The position numbers and the translations under genes are program-made. Shown here in pieces: positions 45,057-55,085 of a stretch of 64,000 nucleotides of DNA. Each line of letters begins with the position of its first letter. Positions within the stretch are counted from its first letter, which is position 1. This stretch comes from Prochlorococcus sp. AG-363-P01. Its GTDB lineage: Bacteria; Cyanobacteriota; Cyanobacteriia; PCC-6307; Cyanobiaceae. Where the stretch lies: positions 1 through 64,000 of the forward strand of contig QCGC01000001.1 in NCBI GenBank assembly GCA_003278225.1, given 5' to 3'. Under the pieces are notes generated by a model. It saw only the letters and a list, made by a program, of their open reading frames with translations, had not been told where the DNA came from and did not search any database.

Positions 45057-45226
45057 CCTTCAATAGGAAGTTTAAGTTCCTAATTACGTTTATAATTTTA
45101 TACTATGCTAACTATATTTTCTATAATTATAATTGCGCCATAACTAATGGTTGTATGCGTATCAATAATTTTATTTTCTTATTTCGGGTTGTATTTTTTG
45201 TTCGAAGCATTTCTAATTAAAAGTTA

Positions 45227-45520
45227 TTAACAACGTTCAAGTGGTGCCATTGTCAAACCTTGGCTAACCAACTGCTGATGGTATAGCTCAGCTTGCTCTA
45301 GTGGTCCGCACCATACTTCTGCCATTCCTTCATTGTCGACTTTACTTGCTAGATCCCATGCCTTCCCCTCAGACATGCCCGGAATAATTTTTATTAGGCA
45401 ATGCACTACATGGTCATAAGTATTAATATCGTCATCAAGAACTATTACACGAGCCTCTGGGTATTTCAGAGATTGTTTTGTTCGTTCAACAACTGTTGAT
45501 GTTCCGGTTGATGATGTCAT
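45227..45520 (-). CDS. clpS: ATP-dependent Clp protease adaptor ClpS
   Basis: ARVIVLDDDINTYDHVVHCLIKIIPGMSEGKAWDLASKVDNEGMAEVWCGPLEQAELYHQQL. Confidence 0.95.
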   Translation of the reverse strand: MTSSTGTSTVVERTKQSLKYPEARVIVLDDDINTYDHVVHCLIKIIPGMSEGKAWDLASKVDNEGMAEVWCGPLEQAELYHQQLVSQGLTMAPLERC

Positions 45521-45573
45521 AATATTAATATACTAACTAGTATCCTTAACGAGTCTACAGCTTACCTAATTCT

Positions 45574-45675
45574 ATGTTGTTTACTTTCGCTTGGGCGGCT
45601 TTAGCTGCAGTATTTACACTCTCTATTGCAATGGTTGTGTGGGGACGTAATGGTGATGGGTCAATCGATTTTTAA
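45574..45675 (+). CDS. petN: Cytochrome b6-f complex subunit PetN (33 aa), not in the ORF track
   Basis: Hand translation [33 protein letters not shown]. Confidence 0.92.
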   Translation: MLFTFAWAALAAVFTLSIAMVVWGRNGDGSIDF

Positions 45676-45681
45676 TTAACT

Positions 45682-45707
45682 AGTGGACCTCAACAGTGGA
45701 CCTCAAC
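45682..45707 (+). repeat. 13-bp tandem duplication
   Basis: agtggacctcaac repeated twice back-to-back between petN stop and the next small ORF. Confidence 0.9.
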
Positions 45708-45830
45708 TCTGTTTCAATTAATCTTGCACTAAGCGTTACTGTCCTTTCATTACTTATTTTTGTAACCATATCAGTGATTTACTTGTCATACATTGAATCT
45801 AGGGATCGTAGACGAAGGAATAAGAGTTGA
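45696..45830 (+). CDS. Single-TM small protein downstream of petN, GTG start, 44 aa
   Basis: (V/M)DLNSVSINLALSVTVLSLLIFVTISVIYLSYIESRDRRRRNKS*; one TM and basic C-term. In-frame TAG at 45681 leaves GTG as the available start. Confidence 0.65.
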   Translation: MDLNSVSINLALSVTVLSLLIFVTISVIYLSYIESRDRRRRNKS

Positions 45831-45863
45831 ATGAATAACGAATTTAAATTTTAAAATATGAAT

Positions 45864-46532
45864 TTACAACTTATTCTTTCTATTTTGTAAAACTGCTTCT
45901 TTCATTAATTCTAACGCCTGATTGATTTTTTCTAGATTTGTTGAATATTGGTTAAGATCGCGTTCGAGTCTCTGTTTAGAGAAACCATATGTTTCACTTA
46001 AGGTTTTGATTAGATCTTGTTTTGATTCTTCATTTATGCTTTGACCAGTACTCGTTGATTCAAAAATTGTCATCAGTCCAATTGCAGTTAGGCGTGAATA
46101 ATGATTATTTTTATCTGCAAGTTGATTTAACTGATTTCCCAATCTTGTAGGAGCTCCAACTCCTTTATTCTTTAACCAATCTTCTACTTCTTTTAGAGAC
46201 GTGGTCTTTATCTCTTCGAGAATTTCTCGTGATTCTTCACGAATGGAACCAGGATCAAAACCACTACTTTTGCATAAAGCACTAAAAAGTGAATCTAGAT
46301 GCTCTTCAGGCCTATAGCCTTTTGTAAAAGATCTAAAAACCTTGGCAAGTCCAACTGCAAATATTGCATCTGGTTTAAAGGCCTTTTGATGACTTAGTAA
46401 ATGAAGTTCTACAAGTAATTCATCGGTTACTCGCCTATATACAGGCGGAATGATGTGTGGGAAAGCGTTGTAAAAGGCTTTCTTACTATCAGCAATGGTC
46501 ATCCTCTCACTCAATTGCTTTTGATGATCCAA
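45864..46532 (-). CDS. thf1: Psb29/Thf1 thylakoid formation protein (start likely Met at 46502)
   Basis: TIADSKKAFYNAFPHIIPPVYRRVTDELLVELHLLSHQKAFKPDAIFAVGLAKVFRSFTKGYRPEEHLDSLFSALC. Confidence 0.95.
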   Translation of the reverse strand: MDHQKQLSERMTIADSKKAFYNAFPHIIPPVYRRVTDELLVELHLLSHQKAFKPDAIFAVGLAKVFRSFTKGYRPEEHLDSLFSALCKSSGFDPGSIREESREILEEIKTTSLKEVEDWLKNKGVGAPTRLGNQLNQLADKNNHYSRLTAIGLMTIFESTSTGQSINEESKQDLIKTLSETYGFSKQRLERDLNQYSTNLEKINQALELMKEAVLQNRKNKL

Positions 46533-46597
46533 CTATTTATGACCCTAGCTGGAGGGTTGCCAACGTTAAGATCGTGTAAACGAATCAACCACAAAAA

Positions 46598-47188
46598 ATG
46601 ATCCCAATTGTCATAGAAGAGTCTGGGCGCGGAGAAAAAGCCTTTGATATTTACTCCCGACTTTTAAGAGAAAGAATTATTTTCCTTGGTGAGCCAGTAA
46701 CTAATGATGCTGCAAATCGGATAGTTGCTCAGTTGTTATTCCTTGAAGCTGAGGATCCAGACAAGGATATTTACTTATACATAAATTCCCCAGGAGGATC
46801 AGTATATGACGGCCTTGGTATTTTTGATACTATGCAACATGTAAAGCCAGATGTCCATACTGTTTGTGTTGGCCTTGCAGCAAGTATGGGTGCTTTTTTG
46901 CTTTGTGCTGGAGCCAAAGGAAAAAGAAGTAGTTTATTACATTCAAGAATTATGATTCACCAACCACTTGGTGGTGCAAGGGGACAAGCTAGTGATATAA
47001 GAATTCAGGCAGATGAAATACTTTTTCTTAAATCTCGTTTAAACAAGGAACTATCTAATAGAACTGGACAACCTCTGCAAAGGATTGAGGAAGATACAGA
47101 TAGGGATTTCTTTATGTCCCCATCCGAAGCAGTTTCTTATGGATTAATTGACAGTGTGCTAAATAAAAGGCCAGTTAATCCTGTATGA
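46598..47188 (+). CDS. clpP: ATP-dependent Clp protease proteolytic subunit
   Basis: [43 protein letters not shown] (Ser), [11 protein letters not shown] (His). Confidence 0.97.
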   Translation: MIPIVIEESGRGEKAFDIYSRLLRERIIFLGEPVTNDAANRIVAQLLFLEAEDPDKDIYLYINSPGGSVYDGLGIFDTMQHVKPDVHTVCVGLAASMGAFLLCAGAKGKRSSLLHSRIMIHQPLGGARGQASDIRIQADEILFLKSRLNKELSNRTGQPLQRIEEDTDRDFFMSPSEAVSYGLIDSVLNKRPVNPV

Positions 47189-47266
47189 GAAATATTATAT
47201 TTAACTAAAATATAATTAATTAGTTACAATATTCAGGTAGGTTGATTAGTCATTATAGATATTTAA

Positions 47267-49186
47267 TCATTCACTAAGTATTGGTATTGTTCTATCTTTG
47301 GTTGGAATTTTACTGAATTCTGAAAGGATTTCACAGAATTCATCACCATCTATTGTTTCTTTCTCAATCAGGATCTCTACAAGTTTATCCATTGCTTCTC
47401 TATTATTTTTTACTATCAGAAGGGTTTCCTGGTAGCAATGTTTAACCATTGCCCTAACTTGCTCGTCTATTTGTCTAGATATTGCATCTGATATATCAGT
47501 CCTTGTCATTAGATCTCTTCCCAAAAATACTTCTTGATTATCTCCTTCCAGTGAAACTGGTCCCAAGTCGCTCATCCCAAACTTTGTAACCATTTGTCTT
47601 GCCATTGACGCAACTTGTTGAATATCACCACCCGCTCCAGTAGTTACTTCTTCTTTGCCAAATACTATATCTTCTGCAGCCCTTCCACCAAGAGCTCCCA
47701 TAATTCTTGCTTTTAATTGAGCTCTACTAACTAGCATCTGATCATCATCTGGTGAAAACCATGTAAGTCCTTTTGCTTGACCTCTTGGAATAACCGTAAC
47801 TTTCTGAACAGGATCATGAGCTTTTACAAGAGTTCCAATTAATGCATGTCCTACTTCGTGATAAGCAATTAATCTTTTGCTTTTTCCATCTGTTAGTGGT
47901 TGTCCTTCCATTCCAGCCACAATCCGATCGACTGCATCATCAATTTCAGTAATGCTTATAAAGTCCTTTCTTCTTCTTGCAGTTAAGATTGCTGCTTCAT
48001 TAAGTAGATTTGCAAGATCTGCACCAGTAAAACCAGGTGTTCTTCGGGCAATATTTTCTAATGAAAGATTTTCTGCTAACTTTTTGTTTCTTGAATGTAC
48101 TTTTAGTATTGAAAGTCTGCCTTTAATATCAGGGGCTTCTACCATCACCTGTCTGTCAAATCGCCCTGGGCGCATTAAGGCTGAATCAAGAACATCTGGC
48201 CTATTTGTAGCAGCAATAATAATAATTCCACTATTTCCTTCAAATCCATCCATTTCAGTTAACAATTGATTGAGAGTTTGCTCACGCTCGTCATTTCCCC
48301 CACCAATACCAGCTCCTCTTTGACGGCCTACAGCATCAATTTCATCAATAAATATCAAACAAGGGCTGTTTTCCTTAGCTCTTTTAAAAAGATCTCTTAC
48401 TCTACTAGCTCCTACACCAACAAACATCTCAACAAATTCTGATCCCGATAGTGAAAAGAATGGAACTCCAGCTTCACCGGCAATGGCTTTAGCTAGAAGT
48501 GTTTTGCCGGTGCCAGGAGGTCCCACAAGTAGTACCCCTTTAGGAATTTGAGCTCCAACAGAGGTGAATCTTTCAGGCTGCTTTAGAAAAGTAACTACTT
48601 CTTGTAAGTCTTCTTTTGCCTCAGATACTCCTGCTACATCATCAAACTTGACTCCGGTTTCTGCCTCCATAGCAAATCTCGCTTTGGTTTTCCCAAATTG
48701 CATTGCTTGCCCTGGCCCCCCAGGCATTGAACTTGATCTTCTTGCCAACAAAATTAACCCGCCTATTAAAAGAAGTGGGAAAAGGAGACTTCCAAGTATT
48801 CCCAATCCAGGAGGATTTGTTTTTACAGGATGAACATCAAAACTAATTCCCTCATCTTTAAGCTTGTTTATTAATTCAGGTGCTAAGCCTGGAAGGTCTA
48901 CCCTTATTTTCTGGACTCGGTTATCCAAATCTGGATCAATAGCTTCAACAACAGCATTCCGGCCACCCTCATAAATATCTACAGAAGTAACTCTGCCTGC
49001 GTTGACATAATCGAGAAAGCGACCATAACTCATTCTTGATACAGCTGTATTCCTCGAAAGATCTGAGGTGGCTGTAGCTTTAGTCCCTTTGCTTAGATCA
49101 GCACTGCCTAAAATCTGCCAACCCAGTAAGAGCACCATTCCTATTGGGAGTAACCATAGAGCTATTACACGCCACCGCTGATTCAT
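47267..49186 (-). CDS. ftsH: ATP-dependent zinc metalloprotease FtsH
   Basis: [60 protein letters not shown] (HExxH). Confidence 0.98.
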   Translation of the reverse strand: MNQRWRVIALWLLPIGMVLLLGWQILGSADLSKGTKATATSDLSRNTAVSRMSYGRFLDYVNAGRVTSVDIYEGGRNAVVEAIDPDLDNRVQKIRVDLPGLAPELINKLKDEGISFDVHPVKTNPPGLGILGSLLFPLLLIGGLILLARRSSSMPGGPGQAMQFGKTKARFAMEAETGVKFDDVAGVSEAKEDLQEVVTFLKQPERFTSVGAQIPKGVLLVGPPGTGKTLLAKAIAGEAGVPFFSLSGSEFVEMFVGVGASRVRDLFKRAKENSPCLIFIDEIDAVGRQRGAGIGGGNDEREQTLNQLLTEMDGFEGNSGIIIIAATNRPDVLDSALMRPGRFDRQVMVEAPDIKGRLSILKVHSRNKKLAENLSLENIARRTPGFTGADLANLLNEAAILTARRRKDFISITEIDDAVDRIVAGMEGQPLTDGKSKRLIAYHEVGHALIGTLVKAHDPVQKVTVIPRGQAKGLTWFSPDDDQMLVSRAQLKARIMGALGGRAAEDIVFGKEEVTTGAGGDIQQVASMARQMVTKFGMSDLGPVSLEGDNQEVFLGRDLMTRTDISDAISRQIDEQVRAMVKHCYQETLLIVKNNREAMDKLVEILIEKETIDGDEFCEILSEFSKIPTKDRTIPILSE

Positions 49187-49384
49187 CTGAGAGTCAAAAA
49201 GTTTTCTAGATTGTAAGTGGATTGCCCCCTAAACTGTTGGTAAGAACAAAAATTTTTCTTTGGATGAAGCATATATTCTGAGTAAATGATCCATAAATCA
49301 CTTCTTTTATCATATCAAAAGTAATTATTAACCGATATATATCTATTGAATATTTTTATTACGGGGCTAAGTTAAAGTTTTAAT

Positions 49385-50620
49385 TTATAATCTTCTTAAG
49401 GCAATTATTGGATCTAGATTTGCTGCTCGTTTTGCAGGTAATACTCCAAAAATTAGGCCAATAGAACCAGATAAAGTAACTGTTGTTATTATGGTATTAA
49501 GACTTATTGAAGCAGGAAGAGGAGTTAATAGTGATACAGAAGCTATTGCTCCAAGTCCTACAGAAGTTCCAACAATTCCCCCCAAGCAAGCCAAAATAGA
49601 TGACTCAATAAGAAATTGTTTAAGTACATCTGATGAACGAGCTCCAAGTGCCTTCCTAAGGCCTATCTCCTCAGTACGTTCACTAACGGAGACTAACATT
49701 ATGTTCATAATTCCAATACCTCCGACTAATAAAGAAACACCTCCAATTGCAGCAAGCATTAGTGTTAGACCTCCTGTTATATTGCTAACAATTGTCAGAG
49801 CATCTTTCTGCGATCGTACTGCAAAGTCATCATCTCTATTTATCTTATGCCTTTGTCTGAGTAAATTTGTAATTTGAAACTTAGCGGCCCTAGTATTTTG
49901 TTCATCTTTGGCCTCAACACTTATAAAGCTTAGGCTTACTCCAAATGTGGGATCTCTTCCAGTTAGCCTATTAACCATAGTTGTAAGTGGAACATATGCA
50001 TTTTCATCTTGATTGTTTCCAAAGACAGCACCCTTTGGCTCCATAACTCCTATAACTTTAAAAGATTGATCCTTAACTCTTATGTTCGAGCCAATCGCCT
50101 GGTTATATGGAAAAAGTTTTTCTTTTAAATCGGGGCCTAGAACTATTACATTTCGGGCAGAATTAAGATCTTCCATACTAATAAACCTACCATTTGCAAT
50201 ATCAAAACTTCTGACAGGTAGAAAATTTGGTGTAATACCGGAAATAGAACTTGTAGAGCTTCTTGATCCAAATTGCACAACTTCATTGGATGTAATTTGT
50301 GGTGCAACCCTTTTGACAGTTGGTACCTGAGAAGCGATTGCGTCTGAATCTTCTAGTACGAGATTTCGAGGAAATGCTGCCCCTCTTCTTCTTGTATCAT
50401 TATTACCTGGAACTACAAATAAAACATTGGCACCAAGATTACTAAGTTGATTCTCAGCTAAATTCTGTGCACCGCGTCCAACCCCTACAAGAGTAATTAC
50501 AGACGCATTTCCTATGACTATTCCTAACATAGTCAATAGGCTTCTCAACTTATTAGATTTAAGAGTTGCTACTGCCATTATCACCGTTTCGGTGATGGCT
50601 AATTGTTTAGACATATCCAA
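49385..50620 (-). CDS. MacB/FtsX-family ABC transporter permease
   Basis: ATLKSNKLRSLLTMLGIVIGNASVITLVGVGRGAQN, VGGIGIMNIMLVSVSERTEEIGLRKALGARSSDVLKQFLIES. Confidence 0.92.
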   Translation of the reverse strand: MDMSKQLAITETVIMAVATLKSNKLRSLLTMLGIVIGNASVITLVGVGRGAQNLAENQLSNLGANVLFVVPGNNDTRRRGAAFPRNLVLEDSDAIASQVPTVKRVAPQITSNEVVQFGSRSSTSSISGITPNFLPVRSFDIANGRFISMEDLNSARNVIVLGPDLKEKLFPYNQAIGSNIRVKDQSFKVIGVMEPKGAVFGNNQDENAYVPLTTMVNRLTGRDPTFGVSLSFISVEAKDEQNTRAAKFQITNLLRQRHKINRDDDFAVRSQKDALTIVSNITGGLTLMLAAIGGVSLLVGGIGIMNIMLVSVSERTEEIGLRKALGARSSDVLKQFLIESSILACLGGIVGTSVGLGAIASVSLLTPLPASISLNTIITTVTLSGSIGLIFGVLPAKRAANLDPIIALRRL

Positions 50621-52061
50621 CTTTGATTAGATCAGTGGAGCCACTTACTCCAGTTAATGTACCTGCAGTTTCTACAACTAGATCTCCTTCCTTTAGTAGA
50701 TTAATATTTTGGGCTATTTTAATAGCTAAAGAAAAAGTTTTACTAGAAGTCTCTTGATCATCAATTAGTAATGGAATAACTCCCCAAACTAATTGTAGTC
50801 TTCTAGCCACACTAACTTCACTAGTAATCGCTAGAACTGGGGTGGCAGGACGAAATTTACTGACGTTATGAGCAGTTGCCCCACTTTTTGTTAACGGTAA
50901 AATTGCAGCAGCATTTAGTTGTCTAGCAATACTACTAACCGCAGCACTTATAGCATTTGGAATTGTACTTGGAAGATTATTTTCTATTGGACGTTGTGGG
51001 TAATCACGCTCTATTCGTCTGGCGATTGTGGCCATCGTTGTGACAGCTTCTATTGGATAGTCACCAACTGCAGTTTCATTTGAAAGCATTACAGCATCTG
51101 TTCCATCAAGAATTGCATTAGCTACATCACTAACTTCTGCCCTTGTTGGTCTTGGGCTTGATGCCATTGAATCAAGCATTTGTGTTGCTGTAATGATTGG
51201 AATTCCAAGACTATTAGCTTTCCTTATTAACTCTTTTTGTAGTAGTGGAACCTCTTCTGCAGGCATCTCAACACCTAGATCTCCTCTAGCTACCATTACT
51301 CCATCGCATAAAGGAATTATTGCATCTATCTGATCTATAGCTTCGAATTTCTCGATCTTTGCTACAACAGGGGTGTTATGCCCCTGTTGTTTAATTAAAT
51401 CTTTTATTTCGATCAAGTCTGATGGATTTCTGACAAAACTTAAAGCAACCCAATCAACGCCTCTTTTAAGTCCAAATTCCAGGTCTTCTCTATCTTTTTC
51501 AGTTAATGCTCTTACTGAAAGTTGTACATCAGGGAAATTAACACCTTTATTATTAGAAAGAACTCCACCGACGGTAACAACACAATTCAACTCTTTTTCT
51601 TTCTTATTTATACTTTCCACTTTCATTTCTACCCGACCATCATCTAGAAGGATCCTGCTCCCTGTTGTGACCTCATCTGCTAATTTTTCATAAGTTACGT
51701 TTGCGATTTCTTGGCAACAATCAATCTCTTTGGATGTCAATATAAACTTATCTCCTGAGGATAGGGATATTGGTCCTGATTTAAATCTTCCTAAGCGAAT
51801 TTTTGGACCTTGAAGATCTTGAAGGATCCCAATGTTTACTCCGAGTTCTTCGGATACTGAGCGAATTGTGTCTATTCGCTTGGAGTGCTCATGATGATCG
51901 CCATGAGAGAAATTTAGCCTAAAGGTTGTGGCGCCAGCTCTCACAAGCTCTTTGATACGCTCAGGACTTTCTGTCGCAGGACCAACTGTCGCGACTATTT
52001 TGGTCCTTCTTCTGAGATCAATTTCGTTCATTAATTTTGCCAATGACCTTGCGGAAAACAC
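50607..52061 (-). CDS. pyk: Pyruvate kinase
   Basis: RRTKIVATVGPATESPERIKELVRAGATTFRLNFSHGDH, VMVARGDLGVEMPAEEVPLLQKELIRKA, ITATQMLDSM. Confidence 0.97.
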   Translation of the reverse strand: MFSARSLAKLMNEIDLRRRTKIVATVGPATESPERIKELVRAGATTFRLNFSHGDHHEHSKRIDTIRSVSEELGVNIGILQDLQGPKIRLGRFKSGPISLSSGDKFILTSKEIDCCQEIANVTYEKLADEVTTGSRILLDDGRVEMKVESINKKEKELNCVVTVGGVLSNNKGVNFPDVQLSVRALTEKDREDLEFGLKRGVDWVALSFVRNPSDLIEIKDLIKQQGHNTPVVAKIEKFEAIDQIDAIIPLCDGVMVARGDLGVEMPAEEVPLLQKELIRKANSLGIPIITATQMLDSMASSPRPTRAEVSDVANAILDGTDAVMLSNETAVGDYPIEAVTTMATIARRIERDYPQRPIENNLPSTIPNAISAAVSSIARQLNAAAILPLTKSGATAHNVSKFRPATPVLAITSEVSVARRLQLVWGVIPLLIDDQETSSKTFSLAIKIAQNINLLKEGDLVVETAGTLTGVSGSTDLIKVGYV

Positions 52062-52109
52062 CTTTTAGTTGGCACAGTTGAAACCTCCTTGGTTTTTCTT
52101 GTACTAATT

Positions 52110-52439
52110 ATGAACCTAAATGATTACCAATATAAAGCTAGGAAAACTGCCTTATATCCAAATGTCGGGAACAACCTGATATATCCAACCCTTGGCCTTA
52201 CTGGAGAAGCTGGTGAGGTTGCAGACAAAGTTAAAAAAGTACTAAGGGATCATAAAGGTGTTTTTGATGAATCCACGAAAGTTTCGATTATGCTTGAGTT
52301 GGGCGATGTTCTTTGGTATGTCTCACAATTAAGCAGTGAACTTGGATTTGAACTTGAAGAGGTTGCTAATGAAAACCTAAAAAAACTATCAAGTAGGGTT
52401 GATAGAGATAAAATAAGTGGTGAAGGTGATTTCAGGTAG
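52110..52439 (+). CDS. MazG-like nucleotide pyrophosphohydrolase (track start 52089; ATG 52110 preferred)
   Basis: MNLNDYQYKARKTALYPNVGNNLIYPTLGLTGEAGEVADKVKKVLRD..., MLELGDVLWYVSQLSSELG: EExxE/ExxD-type MazG core. Confidence 0.88.
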   Translation: MNLNDYQYKARKTALYPNVGNNLIYPTLGLTGEAGEVADKVKKVLRDHKGVFDESTKVSIMLELGDVLWYVSQLSSELGFELEEVANENLKKLSSRVDRDKISGEGDFR

Positions 52440-52523
52440 TTATTCTTTATGACTTTATATGGAAAGAGTAATTACTATTAAGTTATAATATGCTGAATAT
52501 GACAAGGCTAATATTATATTTTT

Positions 52524-52826
52524 TTAATATCCTACAGGGACAGAAAATAAATAATAAGATCTAAATAATAAACTTTCAGTAAATTGTAGCGTAATAATTG
52601 CGAGAATTGCTGAAAAGTCTATGCCTCCTAATGGAGGAATTAATCCTCTAAAGATGTTGAGATATGGATCTGTTATCGAGCTGATTGTACTTAAGATTGG
52701 GTTACTCCAATCAAGATTAGGAAACCAGCTTAAAAGTATTCGGATGAGCAGTGCAAAAGAATAGTATTTAATTGTCATACCTAGTACTGCTAAAACGGTT
52801 GGAAGAACAGTGCCGAGATTTGTCAT
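52524..52826 (-). CDS. YggT/Ycf19-family membrane protein
   Basis: YYSFALLIRILLSWFPNLDWSNPILSTISSITDPYLNIFRGLIPPLGGIDFSAILAIITLQ. Confidence 0.92.
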   Translation of the reverse strand: MTNLGTVLPTVLAVLGMTIKYYSFALLIRILLSWFPNLDWSNPILSTISSITDPYLNIFRGLIPPLGGIDFSAILAIITLQFTESLLFRSYYLFSVPVGY

Positions 52827-52852
52827 GAGATATTCAAATAATTTGTAGAACT

Positions 52853-53386
52853 CTATGCTGCTTTGGGCTGATTATCAGTAGTTATATCAGGTAACACGGA
52901 AAATGTTCTATGAAACTTTTCTGAAAGGCTTATCCAATATGAACGACCCTCGCTTTGGCGTCTTCTCTCAATAAAATTCTGAGAAACTAATTCTTTGATG
53001 TGGTCATAAGCTCCTGACCCCCTTAACTCAATAAGTTCAGATTGCAATATCCTTTTTTTTAATGCAATTGTTGCAAGGGTTCTCAATGTACCGAGAGAAA
53101 GATCAACAGGTAAAAGATCCTGTACTAGCTCTCCAAGTCCATCGCGAAGCTGGAGACTGTAGAGGCCATTTTGTTCTTTAATATCAAGAGCAGTATCCCT
53201 TTGGGCATATCCAGCTACGAGTGCTAAGAGTGCTTGTTCGACTGCTGTTTCTTCTTCTTTTACCAGCTCTGAAATCTCAGCACGTGAGATTGGCTTTCCC
53301 TTTAGGTAGAGGATTGCTTCAACCTTAGAAGGGAGGGAAATGCTTGTTGGATATGTTTGGTTGTTGATTGAAGAATCTGTGGCCAT
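52853..53386 (-). CDS. scpB: Segregation and condensation protein B
   Basis: LPSKVEAILYLKGKPISRAEISELV, LSLGTLRTLATIALKKRILQSELIELRGSGAYDHIKELVSQNFIERR. Confidence 0.92.
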   Translation of the reverse strand: MATDSSINNQTYPTSISLPSKVEAILYLKGKPISRAEISELVKEEETAVEQALLALVAGYAQRDTALDIKEQNGLYSLQLRDGLGELVQDLLPVDLSLGTLRTLATIALKKRILQSELIELRGSGAYDHIKELVSQNFIERRRQSEGRSYWISLSEKFHRTFSVLPDITTDNQPKAA

Positions 53387-53426
53387 ATGAGGCCTTCACA
53401 ATGGATAAATCAAGTTACCGTGCATA

Positions 53427-54969
53427 TCAAGTCTGTGCACCTAAAAAAAGCTTGTATGCAAGATTGTTAGTTTCATCCCAGCTTTGGTATCCCAGCTCAT
53501 TGAGAAATTGTTCCCAATGCTTCATTTCATCATCTGGTACTAATACCCCCACTACTATTCGACCTACATCAGCTCCATGATTTCTATAGTGAAAAATGCT
53601 AATACTCCATTGTGGTCTAAGGGTATTTACAAATTTCATTAAGGCTCCTGGCCTCTCAGGAAATTCAAATCTGTATAGAAGCTCCTTATAAGTTGTTCCA
53701 GCGACAGTTGTAGATGCCTGTGGAAGTCGACCGCCAACCATATGTCTTAGATGAACTTTCGATAATTCATCTGCACTTAGATCTAAGCAATTAATTGCAG
53801 AATCTTTGAATTTTTTAATTAACTCATCCCTGTCTTCCGGTCCTTGTACTTGCAGTCCCATGAATATTTGAGCATTTGCATTTCCTGAAATTCTGTAACT
53901 GAATTCAGTTAGGCTTCTTTTCCCAATTATTTCGCAGAGTTTTCTAAGGCTGCCTGCCTTTTCTGGTATCTCAATTGCAAGCATTGATTCCCTTTCTTCG
54001 CCAAGTTCTGCTCTTTCAGCAACAAATCTAAGTCTGTCAAAATTCATATTTGCACCACTTGTGATAGCTACAAATTTATGACCATTTAAATTTTTTTTAG
54101 TGAGGTCAGATTTCAGTCCTGCTACAGATAGAGCCCCAGCTGGTTCAAGTATGGAACGAGTATCTTCAAAAACATCTTTTATAGCAGCGCATATTTCATC
54201 AGTACTAACCGTCACCATTGAATCAACATATTTTTTTTGCTAAAGCAAATGTATTTTCACCAACTTTTTTAACAGCAACTCCATCCGCAAATAAACCAAT
54301 TTCCTTTAGTTCGATTCTTTTACCTGCTTTTAGTGAGTCCGTCATTGCTGAGGCATCTTGAGGTTCCACACCAATCACTTTTATCTGTGGCCAAAGGCTC
54401 TTCACATAGGCGGCAATTCCACTAATAAGGCCACCTCCACCAACTGCTACATATATTGCATCTGGTAATTCTTCACTTTGACGAAGTATCTCTAAAGCGA
54501 TTGTGCCTTGTCCGGCTATAACTTCAGGATCGTCAAATGGGTGAATAAAAGTAAGTCCTTCTTTTTTGCTTATTCTCAGTGCTTCCTTATATGACTCGTC
54601 ATATGTGTCGCCATGAAGGATCACTTCAGCATGATGGCTATAAACAGCTTTGATTTTTGTTAAAGGTGTAGTACATGGCATGACTATTACAGCTCTGCAT
54701 TTAAGGTGGGCAGCACTTAAGGCAACACCTTGGGCATGATTCCCTGCACTAGAAGCTATAACACCTCTTTCTAATTCCTCTTGGCTTAGTTGAGCCATTC
54801 GGTTGTAGGCCCCACGCAACTTGAACGAAAAGACAGGTTGCAGGTCCTCTCTTTTAAGCCAAATTTGGCTTTTTAAGCGATTACTAAGGTTTTGAGCGAG
54901 CTCTAGGGGCGTTTCGACTGCTATGTCATAAACGCGTGCCCTAAGAATTTTCTGAAGATAGTCTTCCAT
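53427..54969 (-). pseudogene. ilvA: Threonine ammonia-lyase split by an apparent +1 frameshift (ORFs 54223..54969 and 53427..54218)
   Basis: N-part has PLP site VFSFKLRGAYN and AVGGGGLISGIAAYVK; C-part has EPAGALSVAGLK and two ACT-like repeats. Junction is A8 on minus strand (plus 54231-54238); A7 restores [19 protein letters not shown]. Confidence 0.9.
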
Positions 54970-55085
54970 TTAAGTAATTTTGTTGGGTCATTTTCGGTTT
55001 TTTCTAAGTCGCTTTATTTATGTAGGTAATATTGTCACCTAACTGTGGCCTAAACCTCTTAGATTGATTTAGTTGATCGAAGGGA

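Noticed and set aside
41804-45060. Prophage, toxin-antitoxin or defence island in the small-ORF pocket
   Set aside because: No integrase, nuclease, methyltransferase, toxin fold or paired operon architecture could be recognised.
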